A stretch of 64,000 bases of DNA, from NCBI RefSeq assembly GCF_000820515.1, contig NZ_JXDG01000009.1:1-64000 (forward strand). Reading direction: 5' to 3'. The notes under the pieces were generated by a model, which saw only the letters and a program-made list of their open reading frames with translations, did not search any database and was not told the DNA's origin. The translations under genes and the position numbers were made by a program. Within the stretch, counting starts at the first letter, position 1. Every line of letters begins with the position of its first letter. Source of the DNA: Pseudomonas batumici (GTDB lineage: Bacteria > Pseudomonadota > Gammaproteobacteria > Pseudomonadales > Pseudomonadaceae). Positions 1-8,252 of this stretch are shown in pieces.

Positions 1-261
1 ATCATGCCCTCGGCCCTGCGTCGCTCGTTGCCCTACTACAGCAACGAAGTGATCCTGATGCTGCACTCGACCACCGTGGCCTTCACCGCCACCGTCCCGG
101 ACATCCTGAAAATCGCCCGGGACGCCAACGCGGCGACCTTTATGACCTTTCAGACGTTTGCCGTGACCGCGCTGATCTACCTGATGGTCACCTTTGCGTT
201 GGTGGGGCTGTTCCGCGTTGCCGAACGTCGTTGGCTGGCTTTTCTGGGCCCGGCCCACTAG
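1..261 (+). CDS. hisM: Basic amino acid ABC transporter permease, C-terminal part (HisM-like)
   Basis: Only the last 86 codons are in the window; the frame is open from base 1 and stops at 261. The protein ends in two hydrophobic stretches, the last one being an alanine/leucine/valine-rich segment followed by a short ERRW-containing cytoplasmic tail, as in HisM/ArtM-type inner membrane permeases of polar amino acid importers. The next gene on the strand, 86 bases downstream, is the matching ATPase, which is the usual order (binding protein, HisQ, HisM, HisP). Substrate (histidine, arginine, lysine or ornithine) cannot be told from this fragment. The gene is cut by the window edge, not by mutation. 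Confidence 0.8.
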   Translation: MMPSALRRSLPYYSNEVILMLHSTTVAFTATVPDILKIARDANAATFMTFQTFAVTALIYLMVTFALVGLFRVAERRWLAFLGPAH

Positions 262-347
262 GACTTAGCGCCCCGCCGTGGGCTTTGTCGCCGCTTGTGA
301 CGTCTACGCAGCGGCGACCCATTTTCCCTTAGAGGATGCTTGCGCAC

Positions 348-1112
348 ATGTACAAATTGACTGTTGAAGAACTGCATAAGAGTTACGGTAGCCACGAAGT
401 GCTCAAGGGCGTTTCACTGAAAGCCAAGACCGGTGACGTGATCAGCCTGATCGGCGCCAGCGGCTCGGGCAAAAGCACCTTTTTGCGTTGCATCAACTTT
501 CTCGAAACCCCGAATGACGGTGCCATGACCCTGGACGGCAAGTCGATTCGCATGGTCAAGGACCACCATGGCATGCACGTGGCCGACGATGCCGAGCTGC
601 AGCGCCTGCGCACCCGCCTGGCGATGGTGTTCCAGCACTTCAACCTGTGGGGCCACATGACCGTGTTGGAAAACATCACCATGGCCCCGCGTCGGGTGCT
701 GGGTGTCGCCAGGAAGGAGGCCGAGGACCGGGCTCGACGTTATCTGGACAAGGTTGGCCTGCCGGCCCGGGTGGCGGATCAGTACCCGGCGTTCCTGTCG
801 GGCGGTCAGCAGCAGCGTGTCGCCATTGCCCGCGCCTTGGCGATGGAGCCGGAAGTCATGCTCTTCGACGAACCGACCTCGGCGCTCGACCCGGAGCTGG
901 TGGGCGAAGTGCTCAAGGTGATCCAGGGCTTGGCCGAAGAAGGCCGGACCATGATCATGGTGACCCACGAAATGAGCTTCGCCCGCAAAGTCTCGAATCA
1001 GGTGCTGTTCCTGCATCAGGGGCGAGTGGAGGAGGAGGGCGCACCTGAAGCGGTGCTGGGCAATCCGAAGAGTGAGCGTTTGCAGCAGTTCCTCAGCGGC
1101 AACCTGAAGTAA
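348..1112 (+). CDS. hisP: Histidine/basic amino acid ABC transporter ATP-binding protein
   Basis: This 254-residue ATPase energises a polar amino acid importer in the inner membrane. Walker A (GASGSGKST) lies at residues 36-44, the LSGGQQQR signature near 149 and Walker B (VMLFDEP) near 170, followed by the H-loop TH. The length fits HisP/ArtP. An ATG at 336 directly abuts the AGAGG ribosome-binding sequence (331-335) and cannot use it. The ATG at 348 gives the family's usual MYKL start with a rather long spacer of 12, so 348 is chosen. The gene follows the permease fragment and probably belongs to the same operon. A perfect 15-bp inverted repeat follows the stop and may end transcription. 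Confidence 0.9.
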   Translation: MYKLTVEELHKSYGSHEVLKGVSLKAKTGDVISLIGASGSGKSTFLRCINFLETPNDGAMTLDGKSIRMVKDHHGMHVADDAELQRLRTRLAMVFQHFNLWGHMTVLENITMAPRRVLGVARKEAEDRARRYLDKVGLPARVADQYPAFLSGGQQQRVAIARALAMEPEVMLFDEPTSALDPELVGEVLKVIQGLAEEGRTMIMVTHEMSFARKVSNQVLFLHQGRVEEEGAPEAVLGNPKSERLQQFLSGNLK

Positions 1113-1131
1113 GCACTGCCGCGGGACTATG

Positions 1132-1165
1132 GCTCAAATCAGCTCAGTTGTGAGCTGATTTGAGC
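1132..1165. terminator. Perfect 15-bp hairpin between convergent genes
   Basis: Bases 1132-1146 and 1151-1165 are perfect inverted complements around a 4-base loop. The hairpin lies 19 bases after the hisP stop and before the end of the convergent DUF gene. There is no clear T-tract on either side, so a bidirectional barrier or mRNA 3'-end stabiliser is as likely as a true intrinsic terminator. A partly matching AGCTCA/AGCT pattern recurs at 1179-1192. Confidence 0.5.
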
Positions 1166-1205
1166 TGATACGCAAATTAGCTCATTTCAGCTTGGCGGAA
1201 CCGCC

Positions 1206-1649
1206 TCAATCAATCGGATGGTTGTCCGATGCGGGCGATAGCTGACGAGACGGGGACGTGCCCTCAAGCAGGGCATCTACCACCGCACGCGCTACCTCCA
1301 CCGAATGCAGCATGCCCCAGAACAACGCCCGTTCCACCGGGTTGGTATGTAGGCTGATTTCGTCACCATTGAGTTCCGCCGTTTCGAGCAGATTCGAAAC
1401 GTAGGTCAGTGCGTCCTGGGCATTGATGCCCGGTTGAATGGCAAACAGCGTGGGCTTGTATGGGGCTTCGGGGATGACGGGTTTGGAGCAAGTGAATGCG
1501 AGGGTGTCGAGCAAACGGGGGGTGTTTGCCGGGGCCGGCTCAGGTTCGTTAGAAGGGGTATCAGAGAGTTTACGCAGGTACAGGCCTTTGTCGGCAGTGC
1601 TGGGGGCTTTGCGAACGGTTGGCGGATCGGGAACGAGCTTCTTGTCCAT
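1206..1649 (-). CDS. DUF3077/DUF6124-like small Pseudomonas protein of unknown function
   Basis: The 147-residue protein has a charged, proline-rich first half and a C-terminal half with the pattern LFAIQPGINAQDALTYVSNLL, then a region ending in a short helix (EVARAVVDALL). That layout resembles the small DUF3077/DUF6124 proteins found in several copies in Pseudomonas genomes; this is family recognition by eye, not a search. There is no signal peptide and no membrane segment. The start is supported by AGGAG seven bases upstream on the minus strand. The leader directly upstream (1704-1783) folds like a phage C4 antisense RNA and has blocks complementary to this gene's ribosome-binding region, so translation is probably RNA-controlled. 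Function unknown. Confidence 0.65.
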   Translation of the reverse strand: MDKKLVPDPPTVRKAPSTADKGLYLRKLSDTPSNEPEPAPANTPRLLDTLAFTCSKPVIPEAPYKPTLFAIQPGINAQDALTYVSNLLETAELNGDEISLHTNPVERALFWGMLHSVEVARAVVDALLEGTSPSRQLSPASDNHPID

Positions 1650-1703
1650 GTTGAATCTCCTGTTTGTAAAAGGAGCTCACCACGTTCGTGTCCAAGCGAA
1701 TGG

Positions 1704-1783
1704 GTGGCGAACTGTGCGCAGGTTGGACAACCGGGAAAACAGGTAACCCGGCACACTCGAAAGTGTCCCGCACACAGCCCGCC
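1704..1783 (-). ncRNA. C4-type antisense RNA-like leader
   Basis: On the minus strand this segment can close with a 14-bp stem (1770-1783 with 1706-1719, three G-U pairs) around two hairpins: one at 1753-1766 (5-bp stem, TTCG loop) and one at 1731-1751 (CCGGG/CCCGG stem). This is the architecture of the C4 antisense RNAs of phages P1, P7 and P4. The loop of the second hairpin holds CCTGTTT, complementary to the AAACAGG ribosome-binding site of the downstream gene (1659-1665). The 3' block GTTCGCCAC (1704-1712) can pair over nine bases, two of them G-U, with GTGGTGAGC (1675-1683). The order is antiparallel, as in a true antisense pair. Confidence 0.65.
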
Positions 1784-1796
1784 ATAAAAAGCGAAT

Positions 1797-1818
1797 ACAA
1801 AAAAGCCGCTTTCGCGGC
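1797..1818 (-). terminator. Terminator-like hairpin with T-tract upstream of the C4-like RNA
   Basis: On the minus strand a GCCGC/GCGGC stem with a 4-base loop is followed by TTTTTTGT. It sits about 14 bases before the C4-like fold in the presumed leader of the DUF gene. It could end a short upstream transcript, act as an attenuator in the leader, or mark that the C4 transcript begins downstream of it. Confidence 0.5.
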
Positions 1819-2202
1819 GCTGTGCGCCCTGTATTTCACCGGGTGTCCAAGCCCGTATCGCTGAATTTGCAGCGACACGTGAACAGTAGCCCTGGCGTTT
1901 AGCGCACGCAATATTCTCCCATGCTTGAAACGTGTGGGAAATATGAGTTTTTTCGGCGGGCTATTTCGCGTATTGACTGGGTTGCCGAGCAACACCCATT
2001 CAATGATGAGCTGATACCCGCTCAGACCGAGAAAAAAATAACGTCGTGTCCGGGGTTAGTTGACCACTACAGCTCGGTCCACATCCAGAAACGAAAACGG
2101 CGCGCTGTAGGGGCGTGGCGAGTGAAGTTGGCAGCCTTTATCCGATTGCCCTGTCCAGCCTACACTGACGCTCAATAGATCAGGGCAACCACAGGAAGCC
2201 GC
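1819..2202. other. Intergenic stretch with no recognised gene
   Basis: No convincing coding frame, RNA gene or repeat was seen here. It must hold the divergent promoters of the minus-strand DUF gene leader and the plus-strand secreted protein gene, but no clear -35/-10 pair was identified. The composition is more AT-rich than the flanking core genes, consistent with an accessory patch. Confidence 0.4.
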
Positions 2203-3114
2203 ATGTTTCTCTCTCTTTGCCCTAAACGCATCCGGCCTATGCGCCGGTGTGCCGCGTGGCTTTTGTGTCTTGCGGTGAGCCAGGTTTGGGCTGTGGAAGC
2301 CGAGCCCAAGAAGCTGATCAGTTCAACCGTCGGCGATACGAGCATCCAGGTGTCCGAACTGGAGCCGGAGTCCGAGTCGGATTACGCCGAAGAAATCGTG
2401 ACCTTGACGCGAGAAGGTTCCCAGCCGATCACGCTCCGCGACGTCCACTTCTACGTGCTCTATACCGACCCGGATCCCACCCATGCACCGAATATGATCG
2501 TGCAAGGCTTCAGTGGTGGCGCTAATTGTTGCGATACGTTGCACATCATCAGTTTTTCGCCAACGCTGCATATGCAAGATATCCAGGCTCTCAATTCGGA
2601 TCAGATCGATATGCAAGCGGTCGCTCATGGCGGGCCGACATTGGGCTTCTACGATTTCAGTTTCGCGTTTTGGCATCACTCATTCGCAGGTAGTCCTGCA
2701 CCGCCGATCTCGCTCAGTTGGGATACCGCACAAGGACGCTATGTACTGGACGTCGATAGCATGCGCAAACCGGCGCCATCGAATGTCGAGTTGGAGGAAG
2801 ATGCGCAGGAGCTCTTGACGGAGGAGGTCGATAGCAAACAACCGTGGCCGCCCACCCTGTTATGGCACGACATGTTGACGTACATCTATTCCGGCAACAG
2901 TGCGTCGGCCCGAACCTTGATGGATACGGCATGGCAGCCGACATGGGGTGACAAGGAGCGGTTTTTTACCTGCTTTAGCCGTGAACTTCATAAAGGCTGG
3001 CTCTGGGGTCACATGGACATCGGTCACTTGATGACGGCTGATGCTGACTTTCCCAAACCGATAAGCCTGCCGGAGCCTGTGCAGCGAGCTGAGTATCTGA
3101 ACTGCCTCCGATGA
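2203..3114 (+). CDS. Predicted secreted protein of unknown function
   Basis: The 303-residue product starts after AGGA six bases upstream. It has an N-terminal signal sequence: a basic stretch up to about residue 17, a hydrophobic core (AAWLLCLAVSQVWA) and a likely cleavage near residues 30-33. The mature part is acidic and contains the pattern GGANCCDT near residues 106-113, with two adjacent cysteines, followed by an FSPTLHMQDI strand-like segment. The C-terminal quarter has WPPTLLWHDMLTYIYSG and several Trp and Cys residues. No enzyme motif was recognised. A good terminator follows. It stands alone between a DUF gene and a regulator/VOC pair, so context gives no function. Confidence 0.75.
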   Translation: MFLSLCPKRIRPMRRCAAWLLCLAVSQVWAVEAEPKKLISSTVGDTSIQVSELEPESESDYAEEIVTLTREGSQPITLRDVHFYVLYTDPDPTHAPNMIVQGFSGGANCCDTLHIISFSPTLHMQDIQALNSDQIDMQAVAHGGPTLGFYDFSFAFWHHSFAGSPAPPISLSWDTAQGRYVLDVDSMRKPAPSNVELEEDAQELLTEEVDSKQPWPPTLLWHDMLTYIYSGNSASARTLMDTAWQPTWGDKERFFTCFSRELHKGWLWGHMDIGHLMTADADFPKPISLPEPVQRAEYLNCLR

Positions 3115-3165
3115 GTCACCGATGGTGAGGGCCTCTCCGATTGTAAGTCGTATCGGAGCGCCCAC

Positions 3166-3194
3166 AAAAAAGCCGCGTATCAACGCGGCTTCTT
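3166..3194. terminator. Bidirectional intrinsic terminator
   Basis: A GCCGCG/CGCGGC stem (3172-3177 and 3184-3189) with a 6-base loop is flanked by a T-rich run on the plus strand and six A on the left side, so it can serve both directions. It lies 57 bases after the stop of the secreted protein gene. The convergent VOC gene ends about 190 bases further on. Confidence 0.75.
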
Positions 3195-3387
3195 CGATTC
3201 CGACAACGCTTACACGTTAAACGAGAAATAGCCCCAATTTATCCAGCATTCATGCGGCAATTCCACTCGGTAAACCTAATGTTACCCGGTTCCATACCCG
3301 GTCGCCTATCCGATGCATTCGCGCAATATATCAGGTGCAACGCAATCGAGTTGGATGTCGGCAGCCGCCCCGTCGCAGACCTTTGCG

Positions 3388-3801
3388 TCACCTAGGGGTC
3401 ACCAAATTACCTGGGAAGTTCACGGACTGATTGGTGGGGCGGGAGAATATATTCACGAGATTGCCATCTGGATCGCGTAACAGCAGCGAGCGGTTCCCCC
3501 ATGGCATTGTCGTTGTCGGCATGACGACATTGACGCCGTTATCAGCTATCCGTTCGAGTACTGCATCCACGTCCGTTACTTCAAACTCCAGTATCGCTGA
3601 TTGATTGGCTGCTGCTTTTGCGGCCCCTGCATTGAACAGGGTAATCAGGCGTTCAGAGGAAAGGGCTAGTACCGCCCCGTTGAAGTGGATTTCTGCAAAA
3701 CCTTCTGCCGGACGGTTTGCCGTGATGCCGGAAAGGTGCTGGTAAAAGGTGATCATGTTTTCGAGACCCTGCGTGACCACACGTACCGATGCGAACTTCA
3801 T
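3388..3801 (-). CDS. VOC (glyoxalase/bleomycin-resistance fold) family protein
   Basis: The 137-residue protein has the paired beta-alpha-beta-beta-beta modules of the vicinal oxygen chelate fold. The N-terminal module begins MKFASVRVVTQGLENMITFY and the C-terminal module holds ILEFEVTDVDAVLERI and ends LLLRDPDGNLVNIFSRP, the usual DPDGN signature. The start at 3801 has AGGAG six bases upstream; longer in-frame starts would run into the regulator gene. It lies 31 bases downstream of a YafY-type regulator on the same strand, a common pairing that suggests control by that regulator. The substrate is unknown. Confidence 0.8.
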   Translation of the reverse strand: MKFASVRVVTQGLENMITFYQHLSGITANRPAEGFAEIHFNGAVLALSSERLITLFNAGAAKAAANQSAILEFEVTDVDAVLERIADNGVNVVMPTTTMPWGNRSLLLRDPDGNLVNIFSRPTNQSVNFPGNLVTPR

Positions 3802-3832
3802 CTTGAGCTCCTGATTTGAAAGAGGGCTCAGT

Positions 3833-4555
3833 TTAAGATCCAATCCTGTCAGATTCTGGCAGTATAGTTTTACTCGCTTCCTGGTGGGCTTTGCGCCACT
3901 CGCGTAGCAAAGCGGCTCTGCGCTTGGGGTAGCGCTCATTGGTCTCGTCCGTTACCAATATGCGGTCAGTACGAAAATTTCGGAAGCCGTTTCTCAGCTC
4001 GCACCAGCACATCAACACTCTGGACTGGTCAAAATAGACCAAGGCAAACGGCCATACCACGCGCTGCGTCTGAATGCCGTCACCATCCATGTAAGTGATC
4101 CGCAGCTTCAGTTCAGAACGTACAGCGCTGCGCAGGATGTCATGAGACGGAGGGTTATTTGGTCTCTGCAAGGGAGCGCCGACAAGCAGTGCCGACTCTT
4201 CCAGCTCCCGCCGCAATTCGGAAGGCAATACTGACGAAACCTTGGCCAATACATTCAGTGCGCCCTCGGCCAGGGTGCGATCACAACGGTCCGCCACCCA
4301 GCGCATGCCCAAGACCAAGGCTTCAAGCTCTTCTGAGCCAAACATCAAGGGTGGCAGCATGAAGCCCGGCTTCATGACGTACCCAATACGCGGCTCGCCT
4401 TCTATCATGGCCCCCTGGGCTTGCAGGCTAGCGATATCCCGATACAAGGTACGGATACTGATGCCAAGCTCGTTTGCCAATACCTGGCCGCTCACTGGGC
4501 GGCGATAGCGCCGCAAAACTTGCAAAAGATGGAGCAGGCGTTCTGAACGTGACAT
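3833..4555 (-). CDS. YafY/DeoR-type HTH regulator with WYL domain
   Basis: The 240-residue protein opens with a winged helix-turn-helix (MSRSERLLHLLQVLRRYRRPVSGQ, then LGISIRTLYRDIASL) and continues into a WYL-type sensor region (LRITYMDGDGIQTQRVVWPFALVYFDQSRVLMCWCELR). This is the layout of YafY regulators. An in-frame ATG 15 bases further upstream (4570) is possible, but MSRSERLL is the usual family start. Neither start has a strong ribosome-binding site. It probably controls the VOC gene directly downstream and itself. The ligand is unknown. Confidence 0.85.
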   Translation of the reverse strand: MSRSERLLHLLQVLRRYRRPVSGQVLANELGISIRTLYRDIASLQAQGAMIEGEPRIGYVMKPGFMLPPLMFGSEELEALVLGMRWVADRCDRTLAEGALNVLAKVSSVLPSELRRELEESALLVGAPLQRPNNPPSHDILRSAVRSELKLRITYMDGDGIQTQRVVWPFALVYFDQSRVLMCWCELRNGFRNFRTDRILVTDETNERYPKRRAALLREWRKAHQEASKTILPESDRIGS

Positions 4556-4584
4556 TAATAGCGACCACATCTGACACGCCCTGA

Positions 4585-4616
4585 AACAAAGAAGCCCTGT
4601 ATCTACAGGGCTTCTT
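4585..4616 (-). terminator. Terminator of the ychF end
   Basis: An 11-bp inverted repeat (4591-4601 with 4604-4614) lies 45 bases after the ychF stop. On the minus strand it reads into CTTTGTTT, a moderate T-tract. It separates the ychF transcript from the regulator gene, which is also on the minus strand. Confidence 0.75.
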
Positions 4617-4660
4617 CAGAACTGGGCCAAATTGGACCGTCGTGAGTTAATACGGACCAG

Positions 4661-5761
4661 TTAGACGTTGAAGCGGAAGTGCATCACATCACCGTCCTTG
4701 ACGATGTAATCCTTGCCTTCCAGGCGCCATTTGCCGGCTTCCTTGGTCCCGGCTTCGCCCTTGTACTGGATGAAGTCGTTGTAGGCGATCACTTCGGCGC
4801 GGATGAAGCCTTTTTCGAAGTCGGTGTGGATCACACCGGCGGCCTGTGGCGCGGTCGCACCGACACGCACGGTCCAGGCGCGGACTTCCTCGACACCGGC
4901 GGTGAAGTAGGTCTGCAGGTGGAGCATTTCGTAGCCGGCACGGATCACGCGGTTCAGGCCAGGTTCTTCAAGGCCCAGGGCTTCAAGGAACATGTCCTTC
5001 TCTTCACCGTCGTCCAGCTCGGCGATTTCCGCTTCGATCTTGTTGCACACCGGCACCACCACCGCGCCTTCTTCCTCGGCAATGGCCTTGACCGCGTCCA
5101 GCAGCGGGTTGTTCTCGAAGCCGTCTTCGGCGACGTTGGCGATGTACATCACAGGCTTAGTGGTCAGCAGGTGGAAGCCACGGATCACCGCCTTTTCGTC
5201 GGCACCCATGTTCTTCATCAGGCTGCGTGCCGGCTTGGCTTCGGTGAAGTGGGCGATCAGCTGCTCCAGCAGGCCCTTTTGCACCACGGCGTCCTTGTCG
5301 CCGCCCTTGGCGTTGCGCGCGACTTTCTGCAGTTGCTTCTCGCAGCTTTCGAGGTCGGCGAAGATCAGTTCCAGCTCGATGATCTCGATGTCGCGCTTGG
5401 GGTCGACGCTGTTGGCGACGTGAATCACGTTGTCGTCTTCGAAGCAGCGGACCACGTGGGCGATGGCATCGGTCTCGCGGATGTTGGCGAGGAATTTGTT
5501 GCCCAGGCCTTCACCTTTCGACGCACCGGCCACGAGGCCCGCGATGTCGACGAATTCCATGGTGGTCGGCAGGATGCGCTTGGGCTTGACGATCTCGGCC
5601 AGGGCCTGCAGGCGCGGGTCGGGCATCGCCACGATACCGCTGTTCGGTTCGATGGTGCAGAAGGGGAAGTTCTCCGCCGCGATACCGGATTTGGTCAGGG
5701 CGTTGAACAGGGTGGATTTGCCGACGTTGGGCAGGCCGACGATGCCGCAATTGAATCCCAT
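4661..5761 (-). CDS. ychF: Redox-sensitive ribosome-associated ATPase YchF (OLA1 family)
   Basis: The 366-residue protein is an Obg-like P-loop NTPase that binds ribosomes and prefers ATP. The P-loop GLPNVGKS is at residues 9-16, followed by the switch sequence [23 protein letters not shown] (G3) and the variant NxxE-type G4 region. A coiled-coil insertion lies in the middle (around residues 130-200), and the TGS domain ends in VMHFRFNV. Length is typical. It lies 22 bases downstream of pth, the standard order in gammaproteobacteria, and is probably cotranscribed with it. Confidence 0.97.
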   Translation of the reverse strand: MGFNCGIVGLPNVGKSTLFNALTKSGIAAENFPFCTIEPNSGIVAMPDPRLQALAEIVKPKRILPTTMEFVDIAGLVAGASKGEGLGNKFLANIRETDAIAHVVRCFEDDNVIHVANSVDPKRDIEIIELELIFADLESCEKQLQKVARNAKGGDKDAVVQKGLLEQLIAHFTEAKPARSLMKNMGADEKAVIRGFHLLTTKPVMYIANVAEDGFENNPLLDAVKAIAEEEGAVVVPVCNKIEAEIAELDDGEEKDMFLEALGLEEPGLNRVIRAGYEMLHLQTYFTAGVEEVRAWTVRVGATAPQAAGVIHTDFEKGFIRAEVIAYNDFIQYKGEAGTKEAGKWRLEGKDYIVKDGDVMHFRFNV

Positions 5762-5783
5762 GGTGTTTCCCCTCGGATAAGAG

Positions 5784-6368
5784 TCAGGCCTTCTGGCTGT
5801 GCAGGTTTTTCATCGCTCGGTTCCATTCCCCGGCGAGGATATCCGGCAGCACGCCGAGGGCAAAATCGATGCTGGCATCGAGCTTTTCCTGTTCGGCGCG
5901 TGGCGCACGACCCAGGACAAAATTTGAAACCATACTGGCAACGCCCGGGTGGCCAATGCCAAGCCGCAGGCGGTGAAAGGTATTCTGGTTGCCGAGCTGC
6001 GCGATGATGTCGCGCAGGCCGTTGTGCCCGCCGTGTCCGCCGCCCTGTTTGAGCTTGGCGACGCCGGGAGGCAAGTCCAGCTCGTCGTGGGCCACCAGGA
6101 TTTCTTCGGGCGTGATGCGGAAGAATCCAGCCAATGCCGCCACGGCCTGGCCGCTGCGGTTCATGTAGGTGGTGGGGATCAACAGACGAACATCCTGACC
6201 CTGGTGACTGAAGCGCCCGGTCAGGCCGAAATATTTGCGATCGGCCACCAGGTTGACACCTTGGGCGTGGGCGATGCGCTCAACAAAAAGGGCCCCCGCG
6301 TTATGCCGGGTCTGTTCGTATTCGGTGCCTGGATTTCCCAGGCCAACGATCAGTTTGATGGCAGTCAC
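5784..6368 (-). CDS. pth: Peptidyl-tRNA hydrolase
   Basis: The 194-residue cytosolic enzyme releases tRNA from stalled or prematurely dropped peptidyl-tRNA. The family signature [17 protein letters not shown] contains Asn12 and the catalytic His22. The middle motif ([12 protein letters not shown]), the conserved DELDLPPG and the [12 protein letters not shown] segment are all intact. It precedes ychF by 22 bases and follows rplY after about 170 bases on the same strand. Confidence 0.97.
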   Translation of the reverse strand: MTAIKLIVGLGNPGTEYEQTRHNAGALFVERIAHAQGVNLVADRKYFGLTGRFSHQGQDVRLLIPTTYMNRSGQAVAALAGFFRITPEEILVAHDELDLPPGVAKLKQGGGHGGHNGLRDIIAQLGNQNTFHRLRLGIGHPGVASMVSNFVLGRAPRAEQEKLDASIDFALGVLPDILAGEWNRAMKNLHSQKA

Positions 6369-6539
6369 GACAGGGGCCCTTCCTCGGAGTTGTGGATAAC
6401 ATCGCGGCTATTCGGCGTAGCGGCGAAGGTGGACGAAACGTGCTCATTTACATGATGCAAACTTCGCGATCCCGCCCGCTTTACTCGCTACTTGCCAGCT
6501 CGCGATGTTTCCATGACTCCGACGTTGCGGAGTAAACGA

Positions 6540-7130
6540 TTACTCGGCAGCGGCTTCTGGTGCAACACGTGGCGCGTGAACGTTGGCAACAGCCAGGTCG
6601 TTACCGTGAGCCAGTGCGACGAACTCAACGCCTTTCGGAGCCTTGAGGTTCGACAGGTGGATGATCGAACCCACTTCGGCGTCAGCCAGGTCGACTTCGA
6701 TGAACTCAGGCAGGTCCTTGGCTTCGCAAGACACTTCGATCTCGCCCACAACGTGGGAGATCTCGCCGCCTTTCTTCACTGGAGCTGCTTCGTTGATGAA
6801 GTGCACAGGAACGGTAGCAGTCAGTTTCTTGCCGGCAACAACGCGAACGAAGTCGGCGTGCATGATGAACTGCTTGGCTGGGTGACGCTGCAGGGCTTTA
6901 ACGATCACGCTCTGCTTGGTGCCGCCGACGTTCAGTTCGATCACGTGGCTGAAAGCAGCCTCGTCTTCGAACAGCTTGGCCACTTCTTTGGCCAGCATGG
7001 TGATGGACTCAGGAGCCTTGTCGCCACCGTAGACAACGGCAGGAACCTGGTTGGCGAGACGACGCAGGCGGCGGCTCGCACCTTTCCCCAGGTCGTTACG
7101 CGCTTCGGCGTTCAGGATGAAATCAGTCAT
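6540..7130 (-). CDS. rplY: 50S ribosomal protein L25/general stress protein Ctc
   Basis: The 196-residue form consists of an N-terminal L25 domain that binds 5S rRNA ([24 protein letters not shown]) and a C-terminal Ctc/TL5 beta domain, which is the long type usual in Pseudomonas. An alanine/glutamate-rich tail ends the protein. The start at 7130 is fixed by GGAG seven bases upstream. A strong terminator of prs sits only 61 bases upstream, so rplY depends on readthrough or its own promoter. A hairpin in the short leader may be regulatory. Confidence 0.95.
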   Translation of the reverse strand: MTDFILNAEARNDLGKGASRRLRRLANQVPAVVYGGDKAPESITMLAKEVAKLFEDEAAFSHVIELNVGGTKQSVIVKALQRHPAKQFIMHADFVRVVAGKKLTATVPVHFINEAAPVKKGGEISHVVGEIEVSCEAKDLPEFIEVDLADAEVGSIIHLSNLKAPKGVEFVALAHGNDLAVANVHAPRVAPEAAAE

Positions 7131-7159
7131 TTTGTATCTCCAAAATAGCCATGTCCCGT

Positions 7160-7180
7160 CACGTCTGCGACCGACGTGAG
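7160..7180 (-). promoter_or_regulatory. Dyad symmetry in the rplY leader
   Basis: TCACGTC and GACGTGA (7160-7166 and 7174-7180) are perfect inverted complements around seven bases. They lie between the prs terminator and the rplY ribosome-binding site. The sequence could form a leader hairpin or a protein operator. E. coli rplY is known to be autoregulated by L25 through its mRNA leader; whether this hairpin does the same is inference. Confidence 0.35.
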
Positions 7181-7191
7181 CGGTATGGGCA

Positions 7192-7229
7192 AAAAAGCCC
7201 CGCCCCAACATGGGTGTTGGGGCGGGGCG
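7192..7229 (-). terminator. Strong intrinsic terminator of prs
   Basis: A 14-bp perfect GC-rich stem (7198-7211 with 7216-7229, 4-base loop) is followed on the minus strand by six T. It lies 35 bases past the prs stop. Confidence 0.95.
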
Positions 7230-7264
7230 CTTTACGTCAACGAGGTGTCTGCCGGGCAGGGCCC

Positions 7265-8206
7265 TTAGCGGAACATCGCGCTGATCGATTCTTCGTTGCT
7301 GATGCGGCGAACCGCTTCGGCGACTACCGGTGCGATATCCAGTTGACGGATACGTGCACAGGCTTGTGCGGCAGCGGACAGCGGGATGGTGTTGGTCACC
7401 ACCAGCTCGTCCAGCACGGAATTTTCAATGTTCTCGATCGCGCGACCCGACAGCACAGGGTGTGTGCAGTAGGCAAAGACCTTGGCAGCGCCATGTTCCT
7501 TGAGGGCTTTCGCCGCGTGGCACAGGGTGCCGGCGGTGTCGACCATGTCATCGACGAGAATGCAGGTGCGGCCTTCGACGTCACCGATGATGTGCATCAC
7601 TTCGGAGTGGTTGGCCTTCTCACGACGTTTGTCGATGATGCCCAGATCCACGCCCAGCGACTTGGCAACAGCCCGTGCACGCACGACGCCGCCAATGTCC
7701 GGAGACACGATCATCAGGTTTTCGAAGCGTTGATCTTCGATGTCATCCACCAGAACGGGGGAGCCGTAGATGTTATCTACCGGAATATCGAAGAAACCCT
7801 GGATCTGGTCTGCGTGCAGGTCAACCGTGAGAACACGGTCGATGCCGACGACGGTGAGCATGTCAGCGACGACTTTCGCGCTGATTGCCACACGCGCGGA
7901 ACGCGGACGGCGATCCTGACGGGCATAACCAAAGTAAGGGATCACCGCAGTGATTCGAGTGGCTGAGGAACGGCGGAAGGCATCAGCCATCACGACGAGT
8001 TCCATCAGGTTATCGTTGGTCGGAGCGCAAGTCGGCTGAATGATGAAGACGTCTTTACCGCGGACGTTTTCATTGATCTCAGCGGTGATTTCGCCGTCGG
8101 AGAACTTACCGACAGAAATGTCACCGAGTGGGATATGCAGCTGACGTACGACACGCCGAGCCAGATCGGGGTTGGCATTCCCCGTAAAGACCATCATCTT
8201 GGACAC
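7265..8206 (-). CDS. prs: Ribose-phosphate pyrophosphokinase (PRPP synthetase)
   Basis: The 313-residue enzyme makes PRPP from ribose 5-phosphate and ATP, feeding purine, pyrimidine, histidine and NAD synthesis. Visible motifs include [19 protein letters not shown], the pyrophosphate-binding [12 protein letters not shown] and the PRPP loop [15 protein letters not shown] start at 8206 gives the usual [10 protein letters not shown] beginning; ATGs at 8197 and 8194 are alternatives that would shorten it by three or four residues. The gene follows tRNA-Gln by 46 bases and ends at a strong terminator. PRPP users upp, hpt and hisG lie elsewhere in this window. Confidence 0.97.
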   Translation of the reverse strand: MSKMMVFTGNANPDLARRVVRQLHIPLGDISVGKFSDGEITAEINENVRGKDVFIIQPTCAPTNDNLMELVVMADAFRRSSATRITAVIPYFGYARQDRRPRSARVAISAKVVADMLTVVGIDRVLTVDLHADQIQGFFDIPVDNIYGSPVLVDDIEDQRFENLMIVSPDIGGVVRARAVAKSLGVDLGIIDKRREKANHSEVMHIIGDVEGRTCILVDDMVDTAGTLCHAAKALKEHGAAKVFAYCTHPVLSGRAIENIENSVLDELVVTNTIPLSAAAQACARIRQLDIAPVVAEAVRRISNEESISAMFR

Positions 8207-8252
8207 GCGCAGTACCTGAAGGCTGAGGGTAACCTGGATGAGTATAGGAAAA

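Noticed and set aside
1570..1995. Minus-strand frame running through the C4-like RNA and terminator into the DUF gene
   Set aside because: It overlaps the RNA fold, has no good start signal and ends inside the DUF gene in another frame; the RNA explanation fits better.
3195..3387. Possible remnant of a gene downstream of the terminator
   Set aside because: Short open stretches exist on the minus strand but none is long, none has a start signal and no family was recognised.
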